From positions 1 to 30,144 of the forward strand of contig JAPEVF010000565.1 of NCBI GenBank assembly GCA_029747585.1: a stretch of 30,144 nt of DNA, read 5' to 3'. Source of the stretch: Pleurotus djamor (lineage: Eukaryota > Basidiomycota > Agaricomycetes > Agaricales > Pleurotaceae). Below, piece by piece: positions 1-10,961 of this stretch; the stretch's first letter is position 1, and every line of letters starts with the position of its first letter. Below the pieces are notes generated by a model. That model did not search any database and had not been told where the DNA came from. It saw only the letters and a program-made list of their open reading frames with translations. The translations under genes and the position numbers were made by a program.

Positions 1-432
1 CCTGTAGGATCACCAGCCGAGTTGGTAGACTCTGCATCGCTGTTGTTGTCGTAGTCGTCGTCGGGGTTGACGGGGCTGCCGCGATACTGGTTGCTATAGT
101 CGTCGTTGAAGTCGTCGTTGTAGACGTGGAACTCGTGGTCATGGGAATCGTCGAAGGTGGGAGCCACCGTCAACGCCGTCGATGGGCCTGCATCGGTATC
201 AGCAGCGTCAGCCCTCGCTTGAGCCTCTTCGGCGAAGTCGGCAGCAGCAAGGAACAGAGCCCCGAAGGCTCGTGCCTGCGTCGGGGTCATGCCCACGGAC
301 CGCAAAAGCGCAAGATGTCCTAAAGGAGAAACACAAAAGGTCAGAGGAAACGTCGAGACGGGTGAATGTGCATAGGGTGGTGAACGAACCTCCAGTAGTC
401 AGAACGTTTGTAAAGTCGCAGGGGTCAGACAT
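1..432 (-). CDS. Unrecognised protein, 5' part only (runs off left edge)
   Basis: Two exons fit: 432-390 and 319-1, joined by a 70-nt GT-AG intron (389-320). The spliced frame stays open to the window edge. The protein starts MSDPCDFTNVL, has an Ala-rich probable helix (about residues 25-50, core FGALFLAAADFAEEA), then an acidic Asp/Asn/Tyr-rich stretch that looks disordered. The start at 432 is supported by TATAAA on this strand at 473-468, about 36 nt upstream. It is divergent from the Trp-rich gene at 1230, with about 800 bp between them. I do not recognise the family. The open spliced frame and the promoter make a real gene likely; the product is unknown because only about 120 residues are visible. 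Confidence 0.55.
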
Positions 433-1229
433 TGGTTTCTGAGCTGACAAGGGGGCATCGGGGAGGTTTTATACGCAAACTCGACTCCATCATCGAAAGG
501 TGATAACCTGTATGAGGAAGGCGCTGGTTGTGGTAGTCTCACTGCCGCATGTCTGAGGTGTTTCCAATCTTGCAATTTTCGTAAGTGACTTCCTCGTTTC
601 GTAGCTTGCTGAAATGTATTCATATTGTTAGAGCCAGAGCTAGGGGTAATGAGGCGGACCACGTGGGACTCACGTACAAGAAACGACAGGAGACGACTAT
701 TGGAGGAACATGCGGGGAGCATGTGCGACGACGGAGAATGGATGCCCGATGTCATAACCACCTTATCACCACATGCAAGGACCATATTCATAGACGGTCC
801 AGTATGTGGGTAGCTTTCGAAGTGTGAGGAAGCTAAAGGCAAAAAAGCAGGTTGAGCACATTGCCCAAGAAGAGGTCAGGTTGAACGCCGCACTCACCAT
901 ATACAAGCTACGCTGCCATTCATGGTCAGGCATGTGCTTCGGGAGAATAGGTTTGACAAGTTAGTTGATGGATTCCGAGCTTCGAGCTGTTCGAGGGTGA
1001 TGAGTATATGTGGGCAGGACGTCAAGCAACACATGGAACACACCGCGAACTGAGTAAAAGTCTTCTCTGGAACAAAGGCTGGTTTTGTATAGGCTTTGAG
1101 GGGTCGGCGTGTTTGGATGCTCGAGAGGAGTTGCTTGTACATGGAGGAAACTTATGTTACTGAGCAGAGCGACAAGGCAAGGGGGGAAAGGGATAAAAGA
1201 CGAGAGAGGATTAGAAGGATGTAGCAAAA
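433..1229. promoter_or_regulatory. Divergent intergenic region
   Basis: This separates the leftward gene starting at 432 from the rightward gene starting at 1230. On the minus strand a TATAAA lies at 473-468. On the plus strand an ATAAAA-type element lies near 1193-1199, about 30 nt before the ATG. The open frames inside show no recognisable motif and no convincing splice pattern, so I read the region as non-coding. Confidence 0.4.
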
Positions 1230-3952
1230 ATGTCTTCCATCGAGGAGAGCAGAGTTGACGCGACACAGATCCCGCCCATTCCCAGCGAGTCGACTCCAGC
1301 AGAGTCCCCACCCACTCCCAGCGAGTCAGCGCCGGCGGAGTCCCCACCCACGACGACGACAGCACCCCCGGCAACAACGAGTACGACGGTACCAACCGAA
1401 TGGGATGTGACCAAGTGAGGATTCTTATGTTTGTTTTCGTAATCCAACATGATGACTAAGCGATCACCAGACCTTTGACGCGTAACTGGGCAAAAGGCGC
1501 CCGCCTCGAATACCTTGACGACAACCTCGACAAATTCATCGACAGTCTTAATCATGGTCGGGATGCCTCTAGAGCTGCGCTCGACGGTATTGTCAACGGC
1601 TATTTTCGTCTATTCGACTGGCGGCTTCCCCTCTCCATCGAGCCCGACCCCACGAAACCACCTGACCCGAAGGAGAAGCTCACACAAGCCGAAACGACGC
1701 GTAAAGGCGTCATCGTATTGAAAATGCGTACTGTGAGTGTTCAAACGTTCAATAAACTTTGTACTCCCATATCAATGAACTCATCTTCTCCATATATGTA
1801 GGCCATCTACAACTGGCTCTCTTATCGTGCCAACAAAATCGCAACACCATACAAGCATCTAAAGAACCTCGACCCCTCCGATCCGTTCGCCATCCTACTC
1901 AGTCGTCTCACGGGTATCGGGCTCAAGCCTCCTAACCGGATAGCGGGCTGGCAAGAGCTACAACGAGTGAAGTTTGCGGACTACAAAGCAGCCTTTGATG
2001 CGGAGTGTCAACAGAAGAAGATTGCCAAGTCGCACATCGCCACTGCACGAAACAAGTACATGAAGGCCATTTTCGATAAGCTAGGTGATGAGGAGAAGAA
2101 GATTTGGGAGGAACGTGCGAAGGCACGCCACGCTGAAGAAGTATGTCAACGGAATGCTCGACTTGATCGTCTAGACTCGTTGAGCCCTCAGGAACGGCAG
2201 GAGTGAGTTCGCGGCTTCTTTATCATGTTGTATTGACATTCATTGAACTTTTACTTGAACTTCTACAGTGCCCTGCGACGTCTGGCTGACTTCTTTCTAC
2301 CCATTATTGAGGGGGCTAGTGCCGTTCTCGGAATGCACGTATCGGTCTTTGTTGGAGGTCCTGAGCCCGCCAGTGGTGGTGCTTTGAATGTTTTAAGGTA
2401 TGCTTTCGCCAGAATGCAGTATCAACATCAAATAAACTTCTTCTTCAGCATTCATTCCGGCGTCGATCGAGCCGCCATCCCACGGACCTGGGGAGAAGCC
2501 AACCCCGAGTCATTTGACGAAGTTACCGCAAACTTCCTGTCCTATCTGGACACATGTTATTGTATGTCGGGCCATTTTGTTTATCAGAGAAATTGACTTA
2601 GAAATGCATAGCCGCTGAGGACAGGGAGGCGGCCGCTCTCCCTCAGACTTTCAATAGTTCGGGTATCTCCAGTACTCGCCTTATTCGCCCTCGACGGACA
2701 GAGGCAACACACGATGACAACGACAGCGACGAGGGGCAACGACGAGCACAACCATCCAAGGCGCCACCAACGCAATCTCGTCGTCAACGACGTCAGGCCA
2801 AGAGCAGCCAACGACACAGCAGCCAACGACATCGTGATGACGACAGCGAAAGCGAAGGCACCGATCACTCCCACAGTACGGACGAAGACGATAGCGGCCG
2901 CCACTCCCGACGCCATAAACGTAACCGACCTTCCAAACGCCGCCACAGTCCGGTCACACCCAAGAAGAATCGTTCTCGGCGTGGGGGACGTAGACAAGAC
3001 CCTTCCGACACTTCCGATGAAGATCCCGAAGAGCGTCCTCCTCTGAAGAAATCACGCGCACGTCGTCGACGCAGCGCTCAGGCTGACACCCCAGTCGACA
3101 ATTGTAAGCAGCACCCTCTTCATCCTCTGTTTTCATTTCTCAACCGTTGCTGTCCATTAGACTCTCATGATAATGAGTCATCGCCTTCAATGGATGCCAC
3201 GCGTAGGGTTCGCACACCAAGTATGTTCGCTTCCCATTCGGAGACCTATTTGCTGCTCAATGGTCGTCTTTTTCCAGCTCCCGAACCAGAACGTNCCCCC
3301 CACCCCGGTAGATACTTTTGCGTGTCCTACTGGTAACAGTAACCGCCTGCCTACCTCTCTCAAAGCCCCCGAGATAAGCTCGCTTTGGCCGGAATGGTTC
3401 TCCTCAAACTACAAGTTGCTACATGAACCACCGAAGATGCCGATAACGTGGTCGACGCTCCTCGCCACTTACGTACAATTGGAGGAGCAAACCGCCTTCG
3501 CAAACCCCGGCCCCCAGAGCACTCTTCCTGCTGAAAACCGACCTGCGCAGATCCAATGGTGGGTTCATCGTGGTCGACGACAACCAGTAGTCATCTCAAA
3601 TGTTACGACATTCGCTGAGGAGTGGTGGACCTGGTGGAAAACCATGCAACCTGAATGGCGAGCAGTTCGTGATGTCAACGGGTACCTGACTGTCAGGCAT
3701 AGAGTCTTCGATCTTGCTATCTCCGAGGCGCCGGATGCTTGGTCTACGATGGATAAGCATGGTGCCAACGGTTTCTTGAGCGTGGTGGCTAGCCTGGGTT
3801 GGTGGGCTCAGCACCTCGCAAAGATGTACCCGCGATGGAATGATTGGACAATGGCTGATCCTCACGGGCGCTGCTGGGATGACGCAGCCATAGATGCGAT
3901 ATGGGTGATGCAGCGCCTGGCAGCATCGCGCCAAAACCGCGCACAGCAATAG
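1230..3952 (+). CDS. Trp-rich uncharacterised mushroom-family protein, copy 1
   Basis: Eight exons: 1230-1414, 1471-1732, 1802-2202, 2269-2397, 2449-2561, 2612-3103, 3161-3220, 3278-3952; all phases agree, giving about 771 residues. Order of parts: a Ser/Thr/Pro-rich N-terminus (1-60), a helical domain (about 65-360), a charged Arg/Asp/Ser/His-rich linker (about 365-550) that is probably nuclear or nucleic-acid facing, and a Trp-rich C-terminal domain with ISNVTTFAEEWWTWW (about 652) and GANGFLSVVASLGWW (about 708). I know this C-terminal domain as a very common unannotated family in Agaricomycetes; its function is not established. One N at 3295, next to a C run, breaks the frame; dropping it restores the frame exactly, so it is probably a sequencing error. 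A homologue with a matching intron lies at 21961-24271. It heads a co-oriented row of genes ending in KDZ-1. Confidence 0.8.
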
Positions 3953-4402
3953 GTCGAGTTCAATGCTCCGTCGGCTCCGTCTGCGTACTTAATTCCCCAG
4001 GACAATATGTATCTGTTCGCGTTCATGTATTTATCATTGTAGGCATTGTTGGACGGACTTCGATAGATTTGTAGTACTCGAGTTTGACTTGTAGTCCATG
4101 GACATTTACTCCGATTATTTATGTTTCCTTTTGTATATTAGGTGGCCTTGGGATCTGATATGGTCGCTACATACATGGTTTTCAGTAGAGGGATGTAAAT
4201 GGCAATCAAAAGCAGCGGAAACGTGAGGGGACACCTGGTAAGAATAAAAGTCGTAAGAAAGCATAGATGGGTTCGCTCTCATCAATTGAGCGCTTCGTGT
4301 TATCCTGATCCCAACACCATCCCTCGGTACCCTCCCACAGTATTATACACTGACGTCTATCCACAACGACGCGATACCAACTCTTTCGGACGCATCATCT
4401 CA
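3953..4402. other. Intergenic, 3' flank of the Trp-rich gene
   Basis: No supported gene. AT-richer sequence after the stop at 3952 is consistent with a 3' UTR and terminator (ATTTATGTTTCCTTTTGTAT around 4117-4136), followed by the upstream region of the small gene at 4403. Confidence 0.35.
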
Positions 4403-5085
4403 ATGGGGCGAAAACAGCTCCACCAAACTGAAGAGGAGAAGGCAAACGCCTGTAGGGAGAAGCATAGACGCTACTACGAACGGTGCGTTATTCCTTTACT
4501 TGCAGTCGGCTCTGCACTTATCTAAATCTACTGCAGTCACAGAGAGCTAATCCTTGCTACCGGTCGTGCCAAATACATGGCAACGCAGCAAGAGGCTAGA
4601 CAGAAGAAAAAAGGCACTTCGTACATTCGGTGCGTGGGTGGTTGCTGTTTTCCATCAAGGCTCGCGCTCAATGACTTCCTAGGCCAACCAGAGTGGGGCG
4701 GACACCAGCTGTCACTGCGTCTACCTCAAGCACTATCTCCCCTTCCTTGCTCGCATACAAGAAGATTTCGGCCCTCGCCACTACGCTCGAACTCAATTGC
4801 GAGCTTCAGTATGACGATCTATGTGTCCAATCAATCTGTCAAGGATCTGAAGTTGCGATTGAGGCGAAACTAGAGGCAGTCAACCTCTGGTGCGACTCGG
4901 CAACAGCTGAGCTCAATATCATTCTTCAACACGAGGGGGCAAGCGAGCTGTGGAAGGAAGCGGAGCGTGTGTGTTGTCGGTTTCGGTTAGCTATTGCTTG
5001 CGTCGAGGATATATTCTGTCATTTCATGGAAGGGGACTTGGAAGCGGCATATAAGCACCATTTACTCCTACATCAGCCTCGCTAG
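4403..5085 (+). CDS. Small basic protein with RRYYERHREL-type N-terminus
   Basis: Three exons: 4403-4482, 4537-4629, 4683-5085 (phases 2, 2), about 191 residues. The first 50 residues are strongly basic and helical, with MGRKQLHQTEEEKA, then RRYYERHREL, GRAKYMATQQ and RQKKK. This type of repeated R-x-YYE/RxKY pattern is familiar from short proteins next to transposons in mushroom genomes and would suit nucleic-acid binding. The rest (about 75-190) is helical with five scattered Cys (CVQSICQG, CCRF, CVEDIFC) and no metal-site spacing I can name. It lies 450 bp after the Trp-rich gene and 157 bp before the SIM protein, same strand. Family and function are unknown; the exon model is internally consistent. 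Confidence 0.6.
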
Positions 5086-5131
5086 AACATTCACTTGATA
5101 GCCATATTTTTGTCAACATGTATTTCGCAGT

Positions 5132-5170
5132 TTGAACCCCTGAGGTAATCGAACCCCCTTGAACCCCCTA
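5132..5170. repeat. Three GAACCCC(C) iterations
   Basis: GAACCCCT, GAACCCCCT and GAACCCCCT occur within 39 nt (starting about 5134, 5151 and 5161), just upstream of an AT-rich stretch (5187-5215) and the start of the next gene at 5243. The spacing suggests a promoter-proximal binding site cluster or chance low complexity; I cannot tell which. Confidence 0.4.
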
Positions 5171-5242
5171 AAAGACAGAACTTGTTTTTAAACTATTTAA
5201 TACAAAAGAAAATTAGCTCGGCTCGTTTCCTTCGTCGCAACC

Positions 5243-5718
5243 ATGACATCCCAGCACATTGCTCGTAAGCTAGCTCCTCAGTCTCATCCTATGCTAGCTA
5301 ACCATTGGATAGTTGATTTAAGCAAGGAGGAGGTACAACACCTCAAGACATACTGGGTTCTACACTACCGCGAGGCAATCATTAAGGGTCGGGTCCCCGA
5401 ATTTTTTGAACAGTTTTGGCCCCAGTGGTTCGGACGCTTTCCCATCGAGGTCAGCCCGATCGAGCACAAGAGTATCATTGCGACTCGTCGCCAGGCTAGG
5501 AAAAAGGTGAGTAGGCAACATATTCTGGGCACGACAGACTTACAGGGTTGGAACAGAGTGTGAAGGCAACCTTGAAATGGCTTAGGCTCAGTTACTGGCC
5601 TGCCCACGCGCCCAGGGATGCGCCAATCATCATCAGCGATGACGAAGATGAGGGTGCTGGTGGACAGAGTGAACCGATCGTTATTAGCGACGACGACGAC
5701 GAGGACGACTTAGAGTAG
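5243..5718 (+). CDS. Short Trp-rich-family-like protein with tandem SUMO-interaction-like motifs
   Basis: Two exons, 5243-5506 and 5557-5718, phase-0 intron, about 141 residues. Residues about 25-75 (EFFEQFWPQWFGRFPIEV) resemble the N-terminal region of the Trp-rich proteins (copy 1 NGYFRLFDWRLPLSIEP; copy 2 FPAYWSRFHWSLAIDVEP). The intron falls at the equivalent place and phase, just before an aromatic helix (LKWLRLSYW here; IYNWLSYR and IKTWFNYR in the two large proteins). After that the protein ends with two hydrophobic-acidic motifs, PIIISDDEDE and PIVISDDDDE, which match the SUMO-interaction motif consensus (short Val/Ile patch followed by acids). It lacks the C-terminal Trp domain. It ends 154 bp before KDZ-1 on the same strand. 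Function unknown; SUMO binding is inferred from motif only. Confidence 0.65.
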
Positions 5719-5872
5719 AACAGCACCTGCCTTGTAATAAACGTGGGACCTAGAATTTACATCCGCCCCGAGTTTTCGGCCTGTCACTGAGGNAAAAAAA
5801 AAGGATATGAGGTCNAAATAAACAAAGTCCACGGAGTACCCCACTGTTANCCGCGCTAGTCCACCCCTGCCG

Positions 5873-8800
5873 ATGTACCGAGCCAGAGTAGGTCGCGTCC
5901 TAAGTGCCGTGAATCCTCAAGGACAGAGTGGGCACAATACCCATTTGATCAAACGCGGTCAGAATTCGCGAACATTGAAGACCAAGCGTAGGAGGGTTGC
6001 CGAGGACAAGCCTGAAGCAGAGCCGATTATTCCGGAGTGGTCGCCGAACGATGAGCTCGAGGGCTGGGAGATCGAGGATCACGCGGATTTGGACGACGAG
6101 GATGTGGGACTGCTACCGGCAGGACTGAGGAAGAGATACGCGTCATCGGTGAGTTTATTTTGGTGTATCACAAAAGGGTCTCACTGACAAAAATTGAAGG
6201 ACAACCCCATGCAAGAGTGGATGGCCGCAAGGGAGTCGTTCCTCCACGAAATGTTGAAGCACGAGGCCCAAACACCGGATGGACGCGCTGGAGTCTGTTC
6301 AACGTGCTCGGTGGCAACCAGTGACTCTGAAGGGACCGATACGCGAGAGGGGATCGAAGGGACTGATGCAGCGCGAGAGGGGCAACCTGAGCCATTGTTC
6401 AGGTGCCGTGAGTGTACTTGGGGGATTAACGAGTGTCAGTCATGCTGTCTAAAGCGACACACGAACCTACCGCTGCACCATATTGAGGTGAGTACACATC
6501 ATCTTCACACATCTTCGCGTGGCGTTGATTCGAGCTCGGTGGCTTGACGCTAGAAATGGAATGGTCAGAGTTTCGAAAGATTCTCGTTGCAGAAGCTGGG
6601 ACTTAGGGTGCAACTTGGACATGAAGGAGGGAACTGTCCAGTTCCCGAGGCCGGGCCAAAGACCTTCACAGTCCTGCATACAAATGGGATACATACCGTC
6701 ACGGTGGATTACTGTAATTGCGAGAAGCGCGTAGCACGTACCTCCCAGCTATTCCAGGCAAGATGGTACCCAGCGACGACCAAGTTTCCTGCAAGCTGCG
6801 CGACGCTTGAGATGCTCCAACATTTCCATGGGTTGTCGCTCTGTAGCAAGGTGTCAGGGCATGAGTACTACGGCAATCTGGAACGCCTCACAAATAACAT
6901 ACGCGTTGAGAGACCAAAGGTGAGGCATATCTTTTCCTCATATGCAGCCTCTTGACGTTTGTAAAGACCAGGTACACCAGTTTTCTTCGGATCGCACGAC
7001 AGTACCGTCATCTCCGTATGTTGAAACGAGCTGGGCGGGGACACGTAGAAGACGGGATAGCGAAAACGAAGAAAGGGGAATTGGCGGTCATTTGCCTAGC
7101 GTGTCCATGGGAGGGAGTGAATCTGCCAGCTGACTGGAAGTCAGTGGAGCCAACACTGAGGTGCGCCAACGTGTCCGTGTTATGTTGAAAACATATTACT
7201 GACCGTGGGACTTAGGTTTCTATATATGTTATTTGTTTCGATTGATGCAAATTTTCGACTAAAAAATCGACTACGTCCAGGCGAAAAGCCTGATCCTGGT
7301 TTACACACAGGCCTTGCCTACTTTGTCCCTCAAAAGCCCTACAATGACCATATCCTCAAGCATGTTTCCGAATCCGATGTAAGCTTCTATCCCCAACCGA
7401 TTTCATGTTCTGATCCCAAGCTTCGCGACAGATGAAGAATTGTAGCAGCTTCAACGCAATCTCTCGCGCCGACTCCAAGTCTACCAGCGGTCTTCGGTAT
7501 ACCGGCGTGGGGATGTGCGTCTGCTCAAGACATGAAATGGTGCGACCTCTTGGGATTGGGGATCTTCAGAAGGGAGAGCGGTGCGTAATTGCTGCGATCG
7601 TTTATTATCATTTCTCATCTTTTTTACCAGGTACTGCAATATGGATTTCATCTTCCTCTCCGCCATTCTCAGCGTCGCCCTCGCCAGGGTCATGGTGATT
7701 TACGACATTGCTTGTCAATGGAAAGTAAATCTACCCACTCGTATCCCCCAACTCCCGCAAGAGCTACAGCCCTCTCCCGATTGCAAGCTCGATTTCGCCA
7801 TCCCAAAGTGTCATACGCCGGCCCATCAAGCCTCGTGCCAGGCCCCACACTCTCTCAATCTCAAACCCGGTGCTGGCCGGACAGATGGAGAGGGGATAGA
7901 ACGCGACTGGTCGGTTCTAAATCCAGCTGCCAACAGCACAAGAGCAATGGGACCAGGTTCGCGCCACGACACCCTGGACGACCTCATCGCCTACCACAAC
8001 TGGCAGAAAACGACCGCCCTCGGTCACTCACTCAAGCGCAAGTATTACCTTGCTGTGGTCGAGTCACGGAAGACCAAAGACCTGCACGACGACTTCTGCA
8101 ACGCAATCCCTATCCACGTCCGGCAGGCTTGGATGAAAATGGTTGTTGCGTGGGAGGAGGACCCCAAAAAACCAAATCCATATGAAGTACCAGTCAACCG
8201 TGAGTGCTATCCTCTCGCTGGCCTAGGTAAAATCTGAACTGTTACTCAGACGAAACAGAGAACGACATCAAAAAGAAGCTCCTCGACATTGAGTGCCGAG
8301 ATTCGGCGCTAGGAAGGATTAACCACGATAAAACGGAGACGGCGTTTCTATCGGCTGGGTTAATGATCGAAGAGTCACAGTAAGTTGTTTACCCATCTTG
8401 CGCTACCTCACATACTGATCCACTATTCTCCCCAGACGTCGGCTGAGGCTGGAGTCCACCTCCAGTCTCACGAGTATCCAAACGTCCCAGCAGCACGAGC
8501 GGCGCCTACTCATAACTAAGCAAATTAAGGCTCTGCGTAAAGCCCAAGAAATCCACATCCCCATGCTCGACACCCTGCTCGACCAGTCCCCCCTTGTTGA
8601 CGCTGAGCACGTGAAGCTCTGGCTTCCTTCGGCACTCACCGCAGCTGAGCGTTCATCCTGCGCACCATCCCTCAGCGCCAAAGAAGCCGAGCTGCGAATT
8701 GCACAATGCAACGATGCTCTCGAACGTATACGCCTCAATCAGCGGGCAAAGCGACAGGTAGCCATTCATAAGCAAGCCAGCGCCCCTGGACAGCAGACAG

Positions 8801-9603
8801 GCATTCGGGTACAGGCTGAATTCGACCGAATTGGACTCAAGATCGAGCAGGCGTCTCAGAAATACCGCACGGCGCGTCTGGCGTTAGTCAGTCTAGTCGG
8901 AGAAGCCCATGTCCCAGCGGGTTTACGCATACTCAGGGAAGGGGACGTCTGCCCACCTCCCGTCTTCGATATCGACACCGTTGCCCCGGTTCGAAACATC
9001 CAACAGGCAGCCTCCCGCCTAAACGAGGGCTATCGCGAGGTCCCCTGGATATGGCGGGTTGCAGGAGGACAGGTGGCGGATGATGTCGGGGAACTCAATG
9101 CAGGGTTGCGAGTTGAGTGGGCTAAAAGCCGCGCTCGCTACCTACGATGGAAGGAGGAGGTTTTGCTGGTCAAGGAGGAAATGCGCAGGGTCCGTGTATC
9201 ATTGGAATACGAAGCAAACAAATGGTCCGAACGCCAAACGGCATCCTCGACGATCACAACGGACCCGACCCTGGCTCAAGGGCTATCCGCGTACGCTCAC
9301 CGGCAAGTTCTTGTCAGAAAGCAGCTTCACGCCTCCTTCACGACGATCTGGGAGCAACCACCGGGGAAACGATCCAAGCTGGCCCTATCCATTGGCGTCA
9401 ATGATGTCACTATGGCAGTGTTGGATGATTCTGCCCAGCGATCGGAGCTGGTTGCCGCGGTAGGCAGGGACAGAGTAGAGGAAGCGGAGGAGGAGGAGGA
9501 GGAGGGTGTGTTGTCTGAAGATGAGGATGATGAAGGGGATGATGAGGAGAACAATGAGGAGAACGACGAGGAATGCGACGAATTTGACACAGACGAAGAG
9601 TAG
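5873..9603 (+). CDS. KDZ transposase (KDZ-1), full length
   Basis: Nine exons: 5873-6148, 6200-6487, 6554-6919, 6967-7160, 7216-7378, 7432-7580, 7631-8199, 8250-8379, 8436-9603, about 1100 residues. The N-terminus is basic (KTKRRR) and reaches the family's KRYASS block. A CxC2-type cysteine cluster follows (CSTC, CREC, CQSCC, then HHIE; HTNGIHTVTVDYCNC). The RNase-H-fold core has the three expected acidic residues: D385 in SIDANFR, D504 in IYDIACQW and E566 in TDGEGIER. The long helical C-terminus ends in an acidic tail of about 40 residues. No stops or frameshifts interrupt it. A tandem duplication enlarges the linker inside the cysteine cluster (6329-6382). Within KDZ elements the enzyme would cut and join element ends. 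It is the last gene of a co-oriented row. I see no matching terminal repeats on either side, so the element's limits are unknown. Confidence 0.92.
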
Positions 9604-10961
9604 ATTAGATTAGATCAGATCGCTCAAGCTCTATCATCATCTGTTCCTTGATGAGATGAGGCAACAGATAAGATAAGAATAGATATGCGAAATTCATTGA
9701 AAATGCAGGTAAATAATCATTTCCTGTCCCAATATCTTATTTATTTTGATTATAATTATAATTTTGTATATGCCCTCAGCTTTCTCTGAAGATTTGGGTC
9801 TGGTTAGGCCAGGCCTTCAGCTTCCTCTATCTGAGTTTGAAATCCACCTACGTTAGCTTTCAGCCAGGAAAACCTGAAGGATTTGACCAGGGAAACCTGG
9901 GCCCAGTGTCAATGACATTTTCAGGTTTTCCTGGATATGAGGGTCTAAGACTACATCTAGTTGTGGTCTATCAGGATGAGTTGTCAATTAAGTGCGACAG
10001 TGTGACGCGCTCGATACAATTACAGTTACCCTAGGTGCGAAGTCGTCAACTTGGTTCTACACTGCGGTAGGTGAGTGGACATGGCAAGTTCTCGTGGAAG
10101 CGAGCAGAGTGGCGCGCCGGATCTTTCGACCTTACCAGTTCCGCTATGCCCTCGAAGTGAAAGGTGACGGTGAGGCCTTGAGGGAGCGGATGGGGAGGAC
10201 TGGGACTGGAAATCTGGGCACTCAGGGTCGATATCTGATAAGATTGCAGTTGAGGCACACAATTTTTCGCGACTTTTCCCAACCTTACCTCTAAGTTCCC
10301 ATCACCCCAAAAACTCGTTCCCGTTGTCTCTTATTGTCCCATTCACATTCCATAACGTCTACAGTGTTTGTGATCGCGCCGAAACCTACTATACGACACC
10401 AACCACCATAAAAGCCACGATCTCTGGTTTGAACGTTGAACGTCCGAGCAGCTCGGGTTCAAGCGCACTGGTCAAGACTGAAATTCGCAGTGTTTTCGTC
10501 ATTTTGAGTGAGATGGAAGAGGTGAGGGAGGTTTTGAGTGAATGTGAGCTTGTTTAGCCTTTGATTGGCTCGGTTCTTTGTGTAAACTGACATCCTGAAA
10601 TCAGCCAAACTTGTCGTCTCGTCGTGTCGATGATACCAATCGAGCTCCTACTCAACCTTTCTCGTCTTCGGGGTCCTCTGAGGCTGGATGTGAGCTTGAA
10701 GGTGGAACGTTGAACGGTCGATAGTTCCCAGTTTACGCGTCAGCCAGCAGTCGAGCCTTCGAAGGTGGCCAGTATCCTCCGTCATGACCATCGGCTGGAT
10801 TGGTCATTTCCGCATTTTGTCATGTGATGCTGAAGCCTCGCGCGCGACTCGGTGCTCTGTGCTCTCTCCTTCGTTCCAGCATTGTGCTCAGTCAAAAACT
10901 TGCTTTTCGCTCGCTCGCCCGCCCGCCCAATCTCGTTCTCGACGCTCTCTTATCGCCAAAG
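9604..10961. other. Gene-free region after KDZ-1
   Basis: No supported gene in about 1.36 kb. It begins with short ATTAG/AGATTAGAT iterations after the KDZ-1 stop, then AT-rich sequence (about 9715-9770), then the palindromic element at 9864-9934. From about 10860 a pyrimidine-rich stretch with CGCTCG/CCCG iterations leads into the gene at 10962 and looks like its promoter and 5' UTR. Open frames here are short and lack motifs. Confidence 0.4.
9864..9934. repeat. Palindromic element with 15-bp perfect stem
   Basis: CCAGGAAAACCTGAA (9864-9878) and TTCAGGTTTTCCTGG (9920-9934) are exact reverse complements. The 41-nt interior contains CCAGG-GAAA-CCTGG (9887-9900, a hairpin with a GAAA loop) and TGTCA-A-TGACA. 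As single strand it could fold into a junction with two side hairpins. Just upstream lies AGGCC-A-GGCCT. It could be a miniature inverted-repeat element or a structured RNA. No flanking duplication is evident. Confidence 0.5.

Noticed and set aside
399..842. 147-codon minus-strand open frame overlapping the start of the left-edge gene
   Set aside because: It overlaps the promoter and first exon of the better supported gene at 1-432, has no motif and no splice logic.
961..1555. Long minus-strand open frames across the start of the Trp-rich gene
   Set aside because: They are antisense to a spliced gene with consistent phases; their composition (Val/Gly repeats) mirrors the Thr/Pro-rich coding strand.
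9327..9590. Serine-rich minus-strand frame at the end of KDZ-1
   Set aside because: It is the complement of the GAG/GAT codons of the acidic tail and has no independent support.
10800..10961. Earlier in-frame ATG for the gene at 10962
   Set aside because: It would translate a pyrimidine-rich leader with CGCTCG/CCCG iterations that looks like 5' UTR.
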